From: an uncultured Pseudomonadota bacterium
Lineage (GTDB): Bacteria > Myxococcota > UBA796
NCBI GenBank assembly: GCA_913040875.1
Contig: CAJWHX010000010.1
Location: forward strand, 1-18,775
DNA: 18,775 bases
Reading direction: 5' to 3'
Part shown: positions 1-7,604 of the stretch, piece after piece
How the letters are laid out: each line of letters opens with the position of its first letter
Position numbering within the stretch: the first letter of the stretch is position 1
Program-made: the position numbers and the translations under genes
The notes under the pieces: generated by a model
What the model saw: the letters and a program-made list of their open reading frames with translations, nothing else
What the model was told of the DNA's origin: nothing
Database searches by the model: none

Positions 1-1
1 C

Positions 2-1486
2 AATAAATCTGAGTCCGATTCACTAATTAAGGTTACGGTAGATTTAGAAAACAATCATTCCGTCAAATCTATTAAACTTGGTGGTGTTAATATGTCGGCC
101 ATCCAAGATGGAGAATATTCTATCTCGGTATCGGCAGTGGGACAGGGTACCAAGGACCTTGTTATCGAGGTTATAGATGACTTCACTATTCAGAATGATC
201 CTGAAATATTTGGTGGTGTTATAACACTTCAATCACAAATTACCGTAGACACGATTGACCCTGCATCGGCTCAAATTTCGATAGAAGGTGAGGAAAATGG
301 GTTGAATGCTCAGGAAAGTACATCAAATATTGGTGTGGCAGTCGTCGTTGAAGATGGTGAAAAGATAGACTCTGTGTCTGTGGGTGGAGTAGGTCTATCT
401 AAGAACTCAAATGGGTCTTATAGACTAGACGGTACTAGTCTGAATGATGGTTTGCATAACGTGGAAGTTATAACTAGCGACCAGGCAGGCAATACTCGGG
501 CAACTCAACATCAATTTACATTGGATGCGAGTAGTCCTTCAGAAGCTTTAATTTTAGTAAGTGGTATGGAGAATGGATTGAACGCTTCAGAGGCATCGGG
601 TCAAGTAAATGTGACAATTGATCTAAATGGGGCTTCGTCGGTACAAAGTCTGATACTTGGTGGGCAACCCCTTCAGTCTGGCCAAAGTAATTTGAATTAT
701 ACTTTCGATGCTTCGGCTCTCCAAGAAGGTGCTCATCAAATCACCGCGGTAACAGTTGATAGTGCAGGCAACTCGACAACAGCAACACAGATATTTTCTA
801 TAGACCGAACTGCCCCAACAAGTTCTGATATTAGCGTTTCAAATGCCTCATTTGGTTTGCGTCCAGAAGAAATGGTAGATCCTGTATTAGTACTTATTAA
901 TCCAGCTATCGATGCAACTATAAGTTCTGCAACAATCAGTGGAATTCAGATGTCAAATATTGCAGCAGGTCAGTATCAGTTTAACGGAAATTCTTTAGGA
1001 GCAGGGAGACATAATATAGTTATCACCACCCAAGACTCCGCAGGTAATTCAACTATAACCAGTGAAGAGGTAACAATTCTCGGGTTTACATCGACGATCT
1101 CTGATACTTTTGAGTTTAGGACTACCGAAAAGGCAAATGGTAATATTCAAATTGATGCCTATGTTAAAAATATATCAACATCGCTTTTGGATGGGATAGA
1201 AAACTTTGATTTTGATATTTTACTAGAGGCGACAGCTCTCGATTACATTGAAGGATCTTTCAATCCTTACGCTGGTGCTACTTATGCCGTAGGGGAAACT
1301 AGTTCAGCTTCAGGGGTTGTCCGTGTTGCAGGGTATTCTACGCGCAAGTTTTACGATTACACGGAGCCATTTGCAACTTTTGAGGCGCGCGACTTAAATT
1401 CAAGTGAGACCACGCAAATAAGTTTCATAAACCTTGAGATTAATCGGGTTGATTTCGATACAATTTCTCTTTTCACAGACATCTAA
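2..1486 (+). CDS. Bacterial Ig-like repeat protein, 5' end missing
   Basis: The frame is open from base 2, so the gene begins before the window; the first ATG at 92 lies inside a repeat and is not a start. The visible 494 residues are Ser/Thr/Asn/Gly-rich and contain at least three tandem ~91-residue bacterial Ig-like units, each ending in an 'xDxAGN' strand (DQAGNTRA, DSAGNSTT, DSAGNSTI) and each starting near a 'GLNA' or 'GLRP' motif. The last ~130 residues change character: an FEFRTTEKANGNIQIDAYVK strand followed by a region with alternating beta pattern (LDGIENFDFDILLEA) that faintly resembles cohesin-like carbohydrate or adhesion domains. Cysteine is absent, as is usual in exported repeat adhesins. 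Role in surface adhesion or as a secreted matrix protein is inferred from family type. No secretion signal can be judged because the N terminus is missing. AT-rich like its neighbours to 3730. Confidence 0.85.
   Translation, partial: NKSESDSLIKVTVDLENNHSVKSIKLGGVNMSAIQDGEYSISVSAVGQGTKDLVIEVIDDFTIQNDPEIFGGVITLQSQITVDTIDPASAQISIEGEENGLNAQESTSNIGVAVVVEDGEKIDSVSVGGVGLSKNSNGSYRLDGTSLNDGLHNVEVITSDQAGNTRATQHQFTLDASSPSEALILVSGMENGLNASEASGQVNVTIDLNGASSVQSLILGGQPLQSGQSNLNYTFDASALQEGAHQITAVTVDSAGNSTTATQIFSIDRTAPTSSDISVSNASFGLRPEEMVDPVLVLINPAIDATISSATISGIQMSNIAAGQYQFNGNSLGAGRHNIVITTQDSAGNSTITSEEVTILGFTSTISDTFEFRTTEKANGNIQIDAYVKNISTSLLDGIENFDFDILLEATALDYIEGSFNPYAGATYAVGETSSASGVVRVAGYSTRKFYDYTEPFATFEARDLNSSETTQISFINLEINRVDFDTISLFTDI
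257..1087 (+). repeat. Three tandem Ig-like coding repeats (~273 bp each)
   Basis: Units begin near 257, 530 and 806. At protein level each has an opening 'D/T-x-PSxxxI', a GLNA/GLRP turn and a closing AGN(S/T) strand. They are diverged at DNA level, so this is an old duplication, not a fresh one. The residues before 257 look like the end of a fourth unit. Confidence 0.7.
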
Positions 1487-1493
1487 TTATGTA

Positions 1494-1508
1494 CAATTTT
1501 ATAAATTG
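1494..1508. terminator. Weak AT-rich hairpin between convergent genes
   Basis: CAATTT-tat-AAATTG is a perfect 6-bp stem just after the Ig-like gene stop, in the 78-bp gap before the convergent membrane gene. A second short one, ATTTT-ctg-AAAAT, follows near 1520-1535. Both are AT-only stems without a U tract, so a terminator role is tentative. Confidence 0.2.
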
Positions 1509-1564
1509 CTTAATCGGTATTTATTTTCTGAAAATATAATATAGGTCTCCGAAGCTATTTAAAA

Positions 1565-2128
1565 TCACTGCTCAAGTTGGCTTATATTTCTGATTAACCG
1601 AAAAATAAGCATCGCAATAATTAGACAAGCAATTAGTCCCAGCACGTCTCCTACTAAATAAGCAGCCAAATACAGTATACTAAACACTTCTGAGTGTAGG
1701 ATTGTTAGAAAAATACTATTAAAAATAGATGTTATAATTCCCAACAAAACCACAAATCGCCACATTTTAAAACTGTTAGATTTTGGAAAATTTTTAAAGA
1801 TAAAATTCAAGATAAAAAACCCAACGTAGCAAGCGATCAAGCTGGTAATTGGAGCTAACGGTGATATTGCAACATCGGAACCATATACTGATAAAAACCA
1901 CATCAAATAGCTGCCCGGTAATAAGTAGACTAAAGCCTTAATTCCAAAAAAATAAAAGGCTAAAGCTCTGACACCGTGCGGTAAGAAAAGTATGCTTATC
2001 GTGTTGGATATTTCAGGTAAAATTATAGACTGAAATGGAGTAACAAACCCTGTAGTGATCGCATAAGATGCAATATAAGAAACTGTAAAGATGAAAGCTA
2101 TTCCTAGCTCAGTTTTAATCAATCTCAC
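1565..2128 (-). CDS. Small multi-pass membrane protein, MASE1-like resemblance
   Basis: 187 residues with about five to six hydrophobic spans covering most of the length and a basic cytoplasmic end (FRLIRNISQLEQ). The motif 'LFLPHGVRALAFYFFG' near residues 48-63 and a late 'VGDVLGLI' recall the membrane sensor fold MASE1 and small alphaproteobacterial membrane proteins. No enzymatic output domain follows, so it would be a stand-alone membrane module; function is not known. The start is GTG at 2128, overlapping the stop of the upstream winged-helix gene by four bases (GTGA), which indicates translational coupling. The pair may form a regulator plus membrane sensor or target; that link is inferred from the overlap only. 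Confidence 0.7.
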   Translation of the reverse strand: MRLIKTELGIAFIFTVSYIASYAITTGFVTPFQSIILPEISNTISILFLPHGVRALAFYFFGIKALVYLLPGSYLMWFLSVYGSDVAISPLAPITSLIACYVGFFILNFIFKNFPKSNSFKMWRFVVLLGIITSIFNSIFLTILHSEVFSILYLAAYLVGDVLGLIACLIIAMLIFRLIRNISQLEQ

Positions 2129-2418
2129 ACGCTAACATCTAATAATTTATAGTGACCATTTTTGCCTAAACATCTGAAAATTCGCTTATTTCTCTCTAAT
2201 TTTTGTATGGCTCTAAATACTGATGGTCTAGAATTTAGCGTTAAAAATTGATGAGAAAGTATATCCTTTGTGTGAGCTACATCCCTATCATTTTGTAAAG
2301 CGGCGATAGCTAATAAAACATTTTTTTCTATTTCGCTGAGTGATGTGATCCCTAAATCATCTTCCATTTCTTGAAAGAGTACCTTTAGTTTAATTGCGGT
2401 TTTAAATATTTGATCCAT
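2125..2418 (-). CDS. Small winged-helix DNA-binding protein
   Basis: 97 residues. The pattern fits a MarR/winged-helix fold: an N-terminal helix (ALQ-type helices near residues 25-42), a recognition-helix-like segment 'LNSRPSVFRAIQKLERNKRI' near residues 60-80, and a beta wing 'IFRCLGKNGHYKLLDVS' at the C terminus. The 'RPSVFRAIQKLE' helix is where winged-helix regulators contact DNA. ATG at 2418 has no strong ribosome-binding site, but the reading starts naturally there. It is the first gene of a two-gene minus-strand operon and overlaps the membrane gene by four bases. A transcription regulator of the same pair is likely; targets are unknown. I do not recognise a named family member. Confidence 0.7.
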   Translation of the reverse strand: MDQIFKTAIKLKVLFQEMEDDLGITSLSEIEKNVLLAIAALQNDRDVAHTKDILSHQFLTLNSRPSVFRAIQKLERNKRIFRCLGKNGHYKLLDVSV

Positions 2419-2640
2419 CAGGAGTTTTCTTTCGGCTTATAACTTTGCGTTGTTGGCTCTGCGTGAGATAAAAGTAAATTGACCATAATCAGAAATGGCT
2501 GGATTATTCAACTTTCTAATTTTTAAGATATTTTGCTTTCTGACTTAATTGTTGATTTAGTTGGTATTAATTTCTTCTCTATCGGATTTTCTTTTGATAT
2601 CATAATGAGACATCACCTAGCTATTTAACTGGATTCATTT

Positions 2641-2668
2641 TTGAAATATGTTGAAATAGAAGTATAAT
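2641..2668 (+). promoter_or_regulatory. Sigma70-type promoter for the RTX gene
   Basis: TTGAAA (2641-2646), a 16-bp spacer, then TATAAT (2663-2668). Five of six and six of six consensus bases. Transcription would start near 2675, about 38 bases before the ATG at 2713. A second TATAAT at 2693-2698 is too close to the start codon to be its own promoter for this gene. Nothing else was seen in the 2419-2712 gap, which is strongly AT-rich. Confidence 0.55.
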
Positions 2669-2712
2669 AGGATGATGTAACGCAGCGTTTGGTATAATTC
2701 GTGGGGGTCTCA

Positions 2713-5700
2713 ATGTCTAACTCAAGTGAGTTTCAAAAAATAGTAACTGATGCTATTGATTCTGCGGAAGATGGTGAGGTTGAAGTTTTCGTTTCTAGTC
2801 TTAATAATTCAAAGGCTATTATATGGAATTTTACAGACCAACTTATTCAAGTACCTGCCGACTACGGATATAGCATAACCTCCTTACAGGCGAAAACTGC
2901 ATATTATGATGGAGAATATGTTGATTTAACGGGGCTTTTGAGCTTTGACGAGATCGAATTACAGAGTAGCACTGGCAATGACCATATCTTTTTGGAGGGT
3001 ATTGAAAGTGCTTTCGATTATGAGGTTGAAACCGATGGTGGCCCATCGATGCGTTCTTTCGGTAACGATACAATAACTGGCTCTTCTGATTATTTAACTA
3101 TCGACCTTGGAGGTCACGCGAGCTCTCTAACAGCGGCGATCAGTGACGGTAATGTTAATTTCTCTTCTTCTTTTGGTTCAATTGATGCAAAGAATGTCGC
3201 CAAGCTAGAAGGCTCTGACAATTTTGGCGACACACTTAGTGGTGATGCGGGTGATAATAGTCTGGATGGAAATGAGGGAGACGACACTCTCTATGGCAAC
3301 GAGGGTGCAGATAGACTTTATGGTGATGAAGGTAACGACACACTGGACGGCGGAGGTGGGTTTGATAACTTAATTGGTGGGGCTGGTAATGACATTATTG
3401 ATGGTGGTGCTGGTGAAGATGCCTTGGATTATTCCACTTCCACCTCAAAAATAGTACTTGATGCTTCATTAGGCACTGCAACAGATGGATTAGGTGGAAT
3501 AGATACGTTTCAAAATACCGAAACATTTTACGGAAGTATTTTTGATGATGAACTTTTAGGAAAAGCTACGGACGAAACTGTTCCGATTGAATTAAATGCA
3601 CTGAATGGTGACGTAAGAAATTATGAGCAATTCAGAGGTGATGACGGTGCTGATTATATAGATGGCGGCGGTGGGTATGATGAACTTAGCTATACAAATG
3701 CCACCTTTGGTCTCACCATTGATTTGGCAAAAAATGTATTGCCGGAGAAATCTAGTTTGAATCTACAATGCCTATTTGCTGTTCTCTTGCAGCAGTCAGA
3801 GTTCAACGGTCGTTATCCCGTATTGGAAAACCTCTTCCCAGATCCACCGAAACTGGACTCCAAAGCCGAACGACTCAAAATGGACAAAGTGGTCCGCGGG
3901 ATATTTAAAGAGAGTAAACTCGATGGTCTCATCTCAAGTGAGTTGGTGTTCAAAAATGTACTGTTTCACGATGATTTGTTTCAAGGTCTCGAAGCAGGAC
4001 AGCGGATCACACTGCAATCAATTCGTGCGCGCTACTCGCTTGAAGAATACAAATCTTCTCCTTCAAGAGTTCGTCTCGTTCGAAACCTTGCGAGGTTTGG
4101 TTCATTCTTGACAGATGAAGACCTCGTTGAAAAGGATCTCTGCGGACGCGAAAGCCTCATGCCGCAAATTGCACGTGCCCTCATGAAGATGCGTACCAAC
4201 GATGCCATGCTCGTTGGACCAGCAGGGGTAGGAAAAACAGCCATTCTTCGAGAGTTTGCCCGTCGAGTTAAAATTGGTGACGAATCGGTCCCCGTCAGCT
4301 TACACGGTGCTGAAGTCTTTCAAATTTCACCGGAGAACTTAACAGTTGGCGCTGTTTCACGGCCTCAATTTATGAATCGGATTGAAACGTTAAAAGAGCA
4401 CCTTCAAAAGCATCCTAAAATCATTTTGGTCATCAACCCAATGGATGCACTGGTAAGCAAAGACAATCGACGTCCCGATACCGTTATGCTTGAGGAACTC
4501 ACCAGGCAACTCATCCAAAGCCACATCCCAATTTTGGCAACCATGTCTCCGGGGTCTCATTTATTACTGGACTCCAAGCCTGAATGGGAAGGCATCTTTG
4601 AAGTTTTCCGTGTTCCTGAGCCCCCAACAGATAGACTCATCGGTGTTCTGAAAGCTCAAGTTCCAAACTTTCAAAAGCACTATGTCGGCATCGACTTTCA
4701 ACAGAGTGGTTTGGAAGCGGCCATTGACTATGCAAAACGCACCTACCCCACCCAATGTGAGCCTAGACGGTCTGTTCAGTTTTTAGATGAATTGTGCGTA
4801 CGGGCACAAACAGCAGATCCGATCATCACCGAACTCACTCGACAAAGTGTAGAACAAATCCTGAGTGAGCCTCTACACGCCAATTCTGCACGGGTTTCCA
4901 TTAACAGCGACGAATTGTTTGAGGCACTGACCGGTCGAATTATTGGTCAAGATGCCATCATGCAGCAGCTTTCAAGTACCATCACCACGCGCATGAGCAA
5001 ATGGGCCAGTTCCGAAAGACCTCGAGGTGTGTTCTTATTTGGAGGTCCTACTGGCGTCGGTAAAACAGAAACGGCTGTACAGCTGGCACAAATGTTGAGT
5101 GGCTCGGCAAACAATCTTATTCGAGTTGACTGCAACACCCTACAGCCCACCGGTCATCAGAAGACTTCTGTTATTTGGACTCTACTCGGTGTTCCACCGG
5201 GATATATGGGACACGGTGAGGGGGGTATACTCTCTAAGGTTCGTGAAAAGCCAAACGCAGTCATCCTGTTCGACGAATTTGAAAAGGCCGATGCCGCTGT
5301 TGGAAAACTTCTCCTCCAAATTTTGGATACTGGACTGCAGCAAGACAACATGGGAGCAATGCTAGACTTCCGTCAGTCTTTCATCATCTTCACATCGAAC
5401 TTGGGTTGTGACTACAAAGAAGCCCCTCCTCAATTAGGGTTTGGGAACTCACAGAAAAAAGGCAAGAAGGTTCCTACAGTCGAAGAAGAGAAGTTGCGAA
5501 GTGAACTGCGAATGATGGGTTATGGTCCTGAATTCTTAGCGCGTATACATCAAATCTTCTTGTTCAATGCCCTAGGAGAAAAGGAAATCGCTGAGGTCAT
5601 CGGCAAGCTTGTCGCTTCTCTTCAGCCATTCATTCAAGATCAGGGTTACACCCTCGTAGCAGGACCGACGTTTTCCAATGATGTTGCCTCTGTATACGAG

Positions 5701-5892
5701 CCACGAGATGGCGTACGCGGGATCATCAACAAAGTCCGCGCGGAGTTTACACGGTCACTGAGTGAAAATGAGCGCTTGGGCAATTTGGACGGCATTCAAA
5801 CCATTGCTCTCCACTTTGATGCGGAAGCCGAGCTGAATTCTTGTAAGCGCGATGACGACGCTTTGCACTTGTATATCTCGCTGAAGCAATAA
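2713..5892 (+). CDS. In-frame fusion: RTX repeat protein N-part + ClpA/ClpB-like AAA+ unfoldase
   Basis: One continuous frame (residues counted from a GTG at 2701). I prefer ATG 2713, because GGGGG lies just before it. Residues ~5-343 are an RTX protein: a beta-rich N-terminal part, a nonapeptide array at ~176-240, and a second block at ~312-330 (RGDDGADYIDGGGGYDEL). From ~347 the sequence is a two-domain Clp ATPase. D1 has Walker A GPAGVGKT (506-513), but where Walker B 'DE' should be it reads 'ILVINPMDAL' (576-584), and the usual arginine-finger 'RRF' is replaced by 'GIF'. D2 looks complete: GPTGVGKT (782-789), pore loop GYMGHGEGG, Walker B VILFDEFEKA (854-863), sensor 1 FTSNLG, finger 'EFLARIH', sensor 2 'GVRGIINK'. 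Clp proteins unfold or disaggregate proteins in the cytosol, which does not suit a secreted RTX part. The Clp half lacks its own N-terminal start. The fusion is probably artefactual; each half is individually well supported. Confidence 0.75.
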   Translation: MSNSSEFQKIVTDAIDSAEDGEVEVFVSSLNNSKAIIWNFTDQLIQVPADYGYSITSLQAKTAYYDGEYVDLTGLLSFDEIELQSSTGNDHIFLEGIESAFDYEVETDGGPSMRSFGNDTITGSSDYLTIDLGGHASSLTAAISDGNVNFSSSFGSIDAKNVAKLEGSDNFGDTLSGDAGDNSLDGNEGDDTLYGNEGADRLYGDEGNDTLDGGGGFDNLIGGAGNDIIDGGAGEDALDYSTSTSKIVLDASLGTATDGLGGIDTFQNTETFYGSIFDDELLGKATDETVPIELNALNGDVRNYEQFRGDDGADYIDGGGGYDELSYTNATFGLTIDLAKNVLPEKSSLNLQCLFAVLLQQSEFNGRYPVLENLFPDPPKLDSKAERLKMDKVVRGIFKESKLDGLISSELVFKNVLFHDDLFQGLEAGQRITLQSIRARYSLEEYKSSPSRVRLVRNLARFGSFLTDEDLVEKDLCGRESLMPQIARALMKMRTNDAMLVGPAGVGKTAILREFARRVKIGDESVPVSLHGAEVFQISPENLTVGAVSRPQFMNRIETLKEHLQKHPKIILVINPMDALVSKDNRRPDTVMLEELTRQLIQSHIPILATMSPGSHLLLDSKPEWEGIFEVFRVPEPPTDRLIGVLKAQVPNFQKHYVGIDFQQSGLEAAIDYAKRTYPTQCEPRRSVQFLDELCVRAQTADPIITELTRQSVEQILSEPLHANSARVSINSDELFEALTGRIIGQDAIMQQLSSTITTRMSKWASSERPRGVFLFGGPTGVGKTETAVQLAQMLSGSANNLIRVDCNTLQPTGHQKTSVIWTLLGVPPGYMGHGEGGILSKVREKPNAVILFDEFEKADAAVGKLLLQILDTGLQQDNMGAMLDFRQSFIIFTSNLGCDYKEAPPQLGFGNSQKKGKKVPTVEEEKLRSELRMMGYGPEFLARIHQIFLFNALGEKEIAEVIGKLVASLQPFIQDQGYTLVAGPTFSNDVASVYEPRDGVRGIINKVRAEFTRSLSENERLGNLDGIQTIALHFDAEAELNSCKRDDDALHLYISLKQ
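3226..3420 (+). repeat. RTX nonapeptide repeat array
   Basis: About seven GGxGxDxLx-type units are seen in a row, e.g. GDAGDNSLDG, NEGDDTLYG, DEGNDTLDGG, GAGNDIIDGG. In known RTX proteins such arrays form calcium-binding parallel beta rolls and accompany type I secretion through a C-terminal signal. Here the C-terminal signal is absent because the RTX reading breaks off at ~3730. Confidence 0.85.
3720..3745. other. Probable chimeric junction between two source genomes
   Basis: The module at residues 240-272 runs 'DALDYSTSTSKIVLDASLG' and then TATDGLGGIDT. The second copy at 327-343 runs 'DELSYTNATFGLTIDLA' and then abruptly KNVLPEKSSLN, with no trace of the expected ATDG continuation. The switch therefore falls at about 3729-3740, at a run of six A's (3729-3734). 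Base composition and codon choice change across the same point. Confidence 0.65.
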
Positions 5893-5908
5893 CCTCAGGT
5901 GGTAGATT

Positions 5909-6133
5909 ATGAGCATCTCTGTTCACTATTTACCACTCAACATCTCTAAGGATGAATGGTTACGGTACTATTCACGCCAAGCTACTCACATCCATTGTAA
6001 AAGTCTCCGTGGAGAAACCATTCGGATATCAGCTCATCATTTTCGTAAATTCACGACAGTATCTGGAATCCATGGATTGTTCAAACTCACATTGAACAAT
6101 TCGAAGTTCGAATCGATTGAAAGGATTGAATGA
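5909..6133 (+). CDS. DUF2835-family small protein
   Basis: 74 residues. The sequence follows the DUF2835 pattern as I recall it: 'LNISKDEWLRYYSRQATHI' (family: LNIS..E.LRYY.G.A..V), then a 'RGETIRISAHHFRKFTT' strand (family: DGR..QFPA..LRPFVT), then 'GIHGLFKLTLNN' and a C-terminal 'KFESIERI'. The family has no established function. ATG 5909 is preceded by AGGTGG at 5897-5902, six bases away. It lies 16 bases after the Clp-like stop and its own stop TGA abuts the next ATG (TGAATG), so it belongs to a three-gene operon with the ATPase and the sulfotransferase. It may be a small partner of one of them, but that is only suggested by position. Confidence 0.8.
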   Translation: MSISVHYLPLNISKDEWLRYYSRQATHIHCKSLRGETIRISAHHFRKFTTVSGIHGLFKLTLNNSKFESIERIE

Positions 6134-6973
6134 ATGTCATCAATGCCCCCTATCCCAGACTTTGCCCCACAATGGGACCTACCACACACTCCTTTGAAGT
6201 CAGCCTACCTTGTATGCACAACGCCACGAACAGGGAGCAACCTACTTTGCTTTGCCCTTGCAAAACAGGGAATCGGTGTTCCTATTGAATACCTAAATTT
6301 CCTTGGAAATGTGTCCACTCAAGATTTTTATAATCGAATCACCAAGGGCGACTTCCAAGCAGATAACGAAAGTGAAATGACGAATATGGAGATGTGCTCA
6401 AAATACATTCCGGAGATTGTACATTGTAGAACGACCACCAATGGTTTCTTTGGAATGAAGATTTTCGCCCATCATTTTACGAATCTCTTTGGCGATGCTG
6501 ACCTCTCCGTTTTGACACCTCTCATTGGCTCTGAGACCAAACTCATCCATCTCGTAAGAGAAAACTTGATTGAACTAACGGTCAGTTTTATCATGGCTCG
6601 CAATAGCCAGCGATGGCATTCAGAAATGACGCCTGAAAATTCTAGAGAAACACTATACAACTTCAACGACTTCTTTGAAACCATGATAGAACTAAGTTCT
6701 CTACAAAATAAATGGTCGGTCATTTTTAGTCGACAAATCAACTGTGACGTACTGCGGATCACATACAAGCAATTGTCAGAACAATACACAGAGACCATGA
6801 CTCGTGTGAATGACTATCTCGGTGTGACAAACGTTGAGATTCCTCCACCACCAATAAAAAGACAACTGTCCCAAGAAAAACTGGATCTCATTCAGCAATT
6901 CACACAAGACTGCAAACAAAATGCCAAGCAAGTACGGATTGCGCTGCGAAAATCAACACACACACACAAGTAA
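6134..6973 (+). CDS. Stf0-type sulfotransferase
   Basis: 279 residues. The N-terminal 'YLVCTTPRTGSNLLC' (25-39) is the 5'-phosphosulfate loop that binds PAPS in the Stf0 (trehalose 2-sulfotransferase) family. Further family features are 'GVPIEYLNF' (family: rPeEYf), a 'GFFGMKIFAHHF' segment, and 'KLIHLVRENLIELTVSFIMARNSQRWHS' with the Arg/Ser pair expected for the 3'-phosphate site (LxRxN..xxAvS). The enzyme would transfer sulfate from PAPS to a carbohydrate or lipid hydroxyl; the acceptor is unknown. ATG 6134 directly follows the DUF2835 stop and has AAGGA at 6121-6125, eight bases away. Length matches the family. The C terminus ends in a THTHK tail written by an (AC)6 tract (6956-6968), a place where slippage could alter the last residues. 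Confidence 0.85.
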   Translation: MSSMPPIPDFAPQWDLPHTPLKSAYLVCTTPRTGSNLLCFALAKQGIGVPIEYLNFLGNVSTQDFYNRITKGDFQADNESEMTNMEMCSKYIPEIVHCRTTTNGFFGMKIFAHHFTNLFGDADLSVLTPLIGSETKLIHLVRENLIELTVSFIMARNSQRWHSEMTPENSRETLYNFNDFFETMIELSSLQNKWSVIFSRQINCDVLRITYKQLSEQYTETMTRVNDYLGVTNVEIPPPPIKRQLSQEKLDLIQQFTQDCKQNAKQVRIALRKSTHTHK

Positions 6974-7015
6974 ATCAATTCGCGGGTTGTCCAAACCCTA
7001 CAGAAGTCAATTGAT
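6974..7015. terminator. Nested hairpin between convergent genes
   Basis: Outer arms ATCAATT (6974-6980) and AATTGAT (7009-7015) enclose an inner hairpin GGGTT-gtcca-AACCC (6984-6998). It fills the gap between the sulfotransferase stop and the stop of the minus-strand gene, so it could work from both sides. There is no U tract, so confidence is low. Confidence 0.3.
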
Positions 7016-7459
7016 CACACTCGAATCTCGAATGTCTGTTACAATTGCGCGAATCGACTTTCGACCTCGTCGCGCCAATGCAAATGCTCTTGGATGCTCT
7101 GTTCGGATAGCATCCGACGACGCTACAGAGTTCACATCCACCTTTTGAAAGGGCACAAACAGTTCTGCAGCCTGCTCAATAAGACACCCCATCTCAGATA
7201 GTTTTTCCAGTAGTTCGCGCCCCTCAGCAAGGGTACCCGAAAGCAAAGAGTGTACCTGATGATCGTATGCATTGCCCCAATCATCAGTCAGAGTACCTCC
7301 AGGGAAGTCAGCAAACACCCATCGCGTCAGTCCCTCTTTGATCGCAACATCCTCTCCAAACGCGACACTTTTGGTCTCAGCGATGTGCGCTAGTGCACCT
7401 TGAACGGCTGGTGCGACAACCATAACATTTCCGATTGTGTTGGTGTATACATCTGACAT
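7007..7459 (-). CDS. Protein of unknown function, 150 aa
   Basis: I do not recognise this protein. It starts at ATG 7459, preceded on the minus strand by GGAGAG about five bases away; the longer frame to 7531 runs through the promoter and is not used. The composition is that of a soluble cytosolic protein: hydrophobic N-terminal strand/helix 'IGNVMVVAPAVQGALAHIAE', a loop with aromatic and acidic residues (RWVFADFPGGTLTDDWGNAY), a helix 'LAEGRELLEKLSEMGCLIE' and a basic C-terminal stretch (ALARRGRKSIRAIV). There is no signal peptide, membrane span or known motif. It has its own promoter and is transcribed alone, convergent with the Clp-DUF2835-Stf0 operon. Confidence 0.6.
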   Translation of the reverse strand: MSDVYTNTIGNVMVVAPAVQGALAHIAETKSVAFGEDVAIKEGLTRWVFADFPGGTLTDDWGNAYDHQVHSLLSGTLAEGRELLEKLSEMGCLIEQAAELFVPFQKVDVNSVASSDAIRTEHPRAFALARRGRKSIRAIVTDIRDSSVIN

Positions 7460-7502
7460 GACGCTCTCCGAGAGGTTAATGATTATTGGATTGTACATGG
7501 GC

Positions 7503-7531
7503 AATATAGACACTCCATCGATATTCGTCAA
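7503..7531 (-). promoter_or_regulatory. Sigma70-type promoter for the 150-aa gene
   Basis: On the minus strand TTGACG (7531-7526), exactly 17 bases, then TATATT (7508-7503). Each box matches five of six consensus bases. The start of transcription would be near 7496, giving a ~36-base leader to the ATG at 7459. This also argues against the longer frame beginning at 7531. Confidence 0.6.
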
Positions 7532-7604
7532 GGTTCAACATCAGCCATTGAACAGACCAACAATGATGAAAGAAGCTACAATCCATCTTCTCTCTTGCCA
7601 CTTC

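Noticed and set aside
2843..3073. Minus-strand open frame inside the RTX part
   Set aside because: It is the shadow of the real RTX frame; no ribosome-binding site and unlikely composition (runs of His/Arg/Tyr).
6956..6968. (AC)6 tract at the sulfotransferase end as a phase-variable switch
   Set aside because: It lies at the last few codons, so slippage would alter only the tail; no evidence of length variation.
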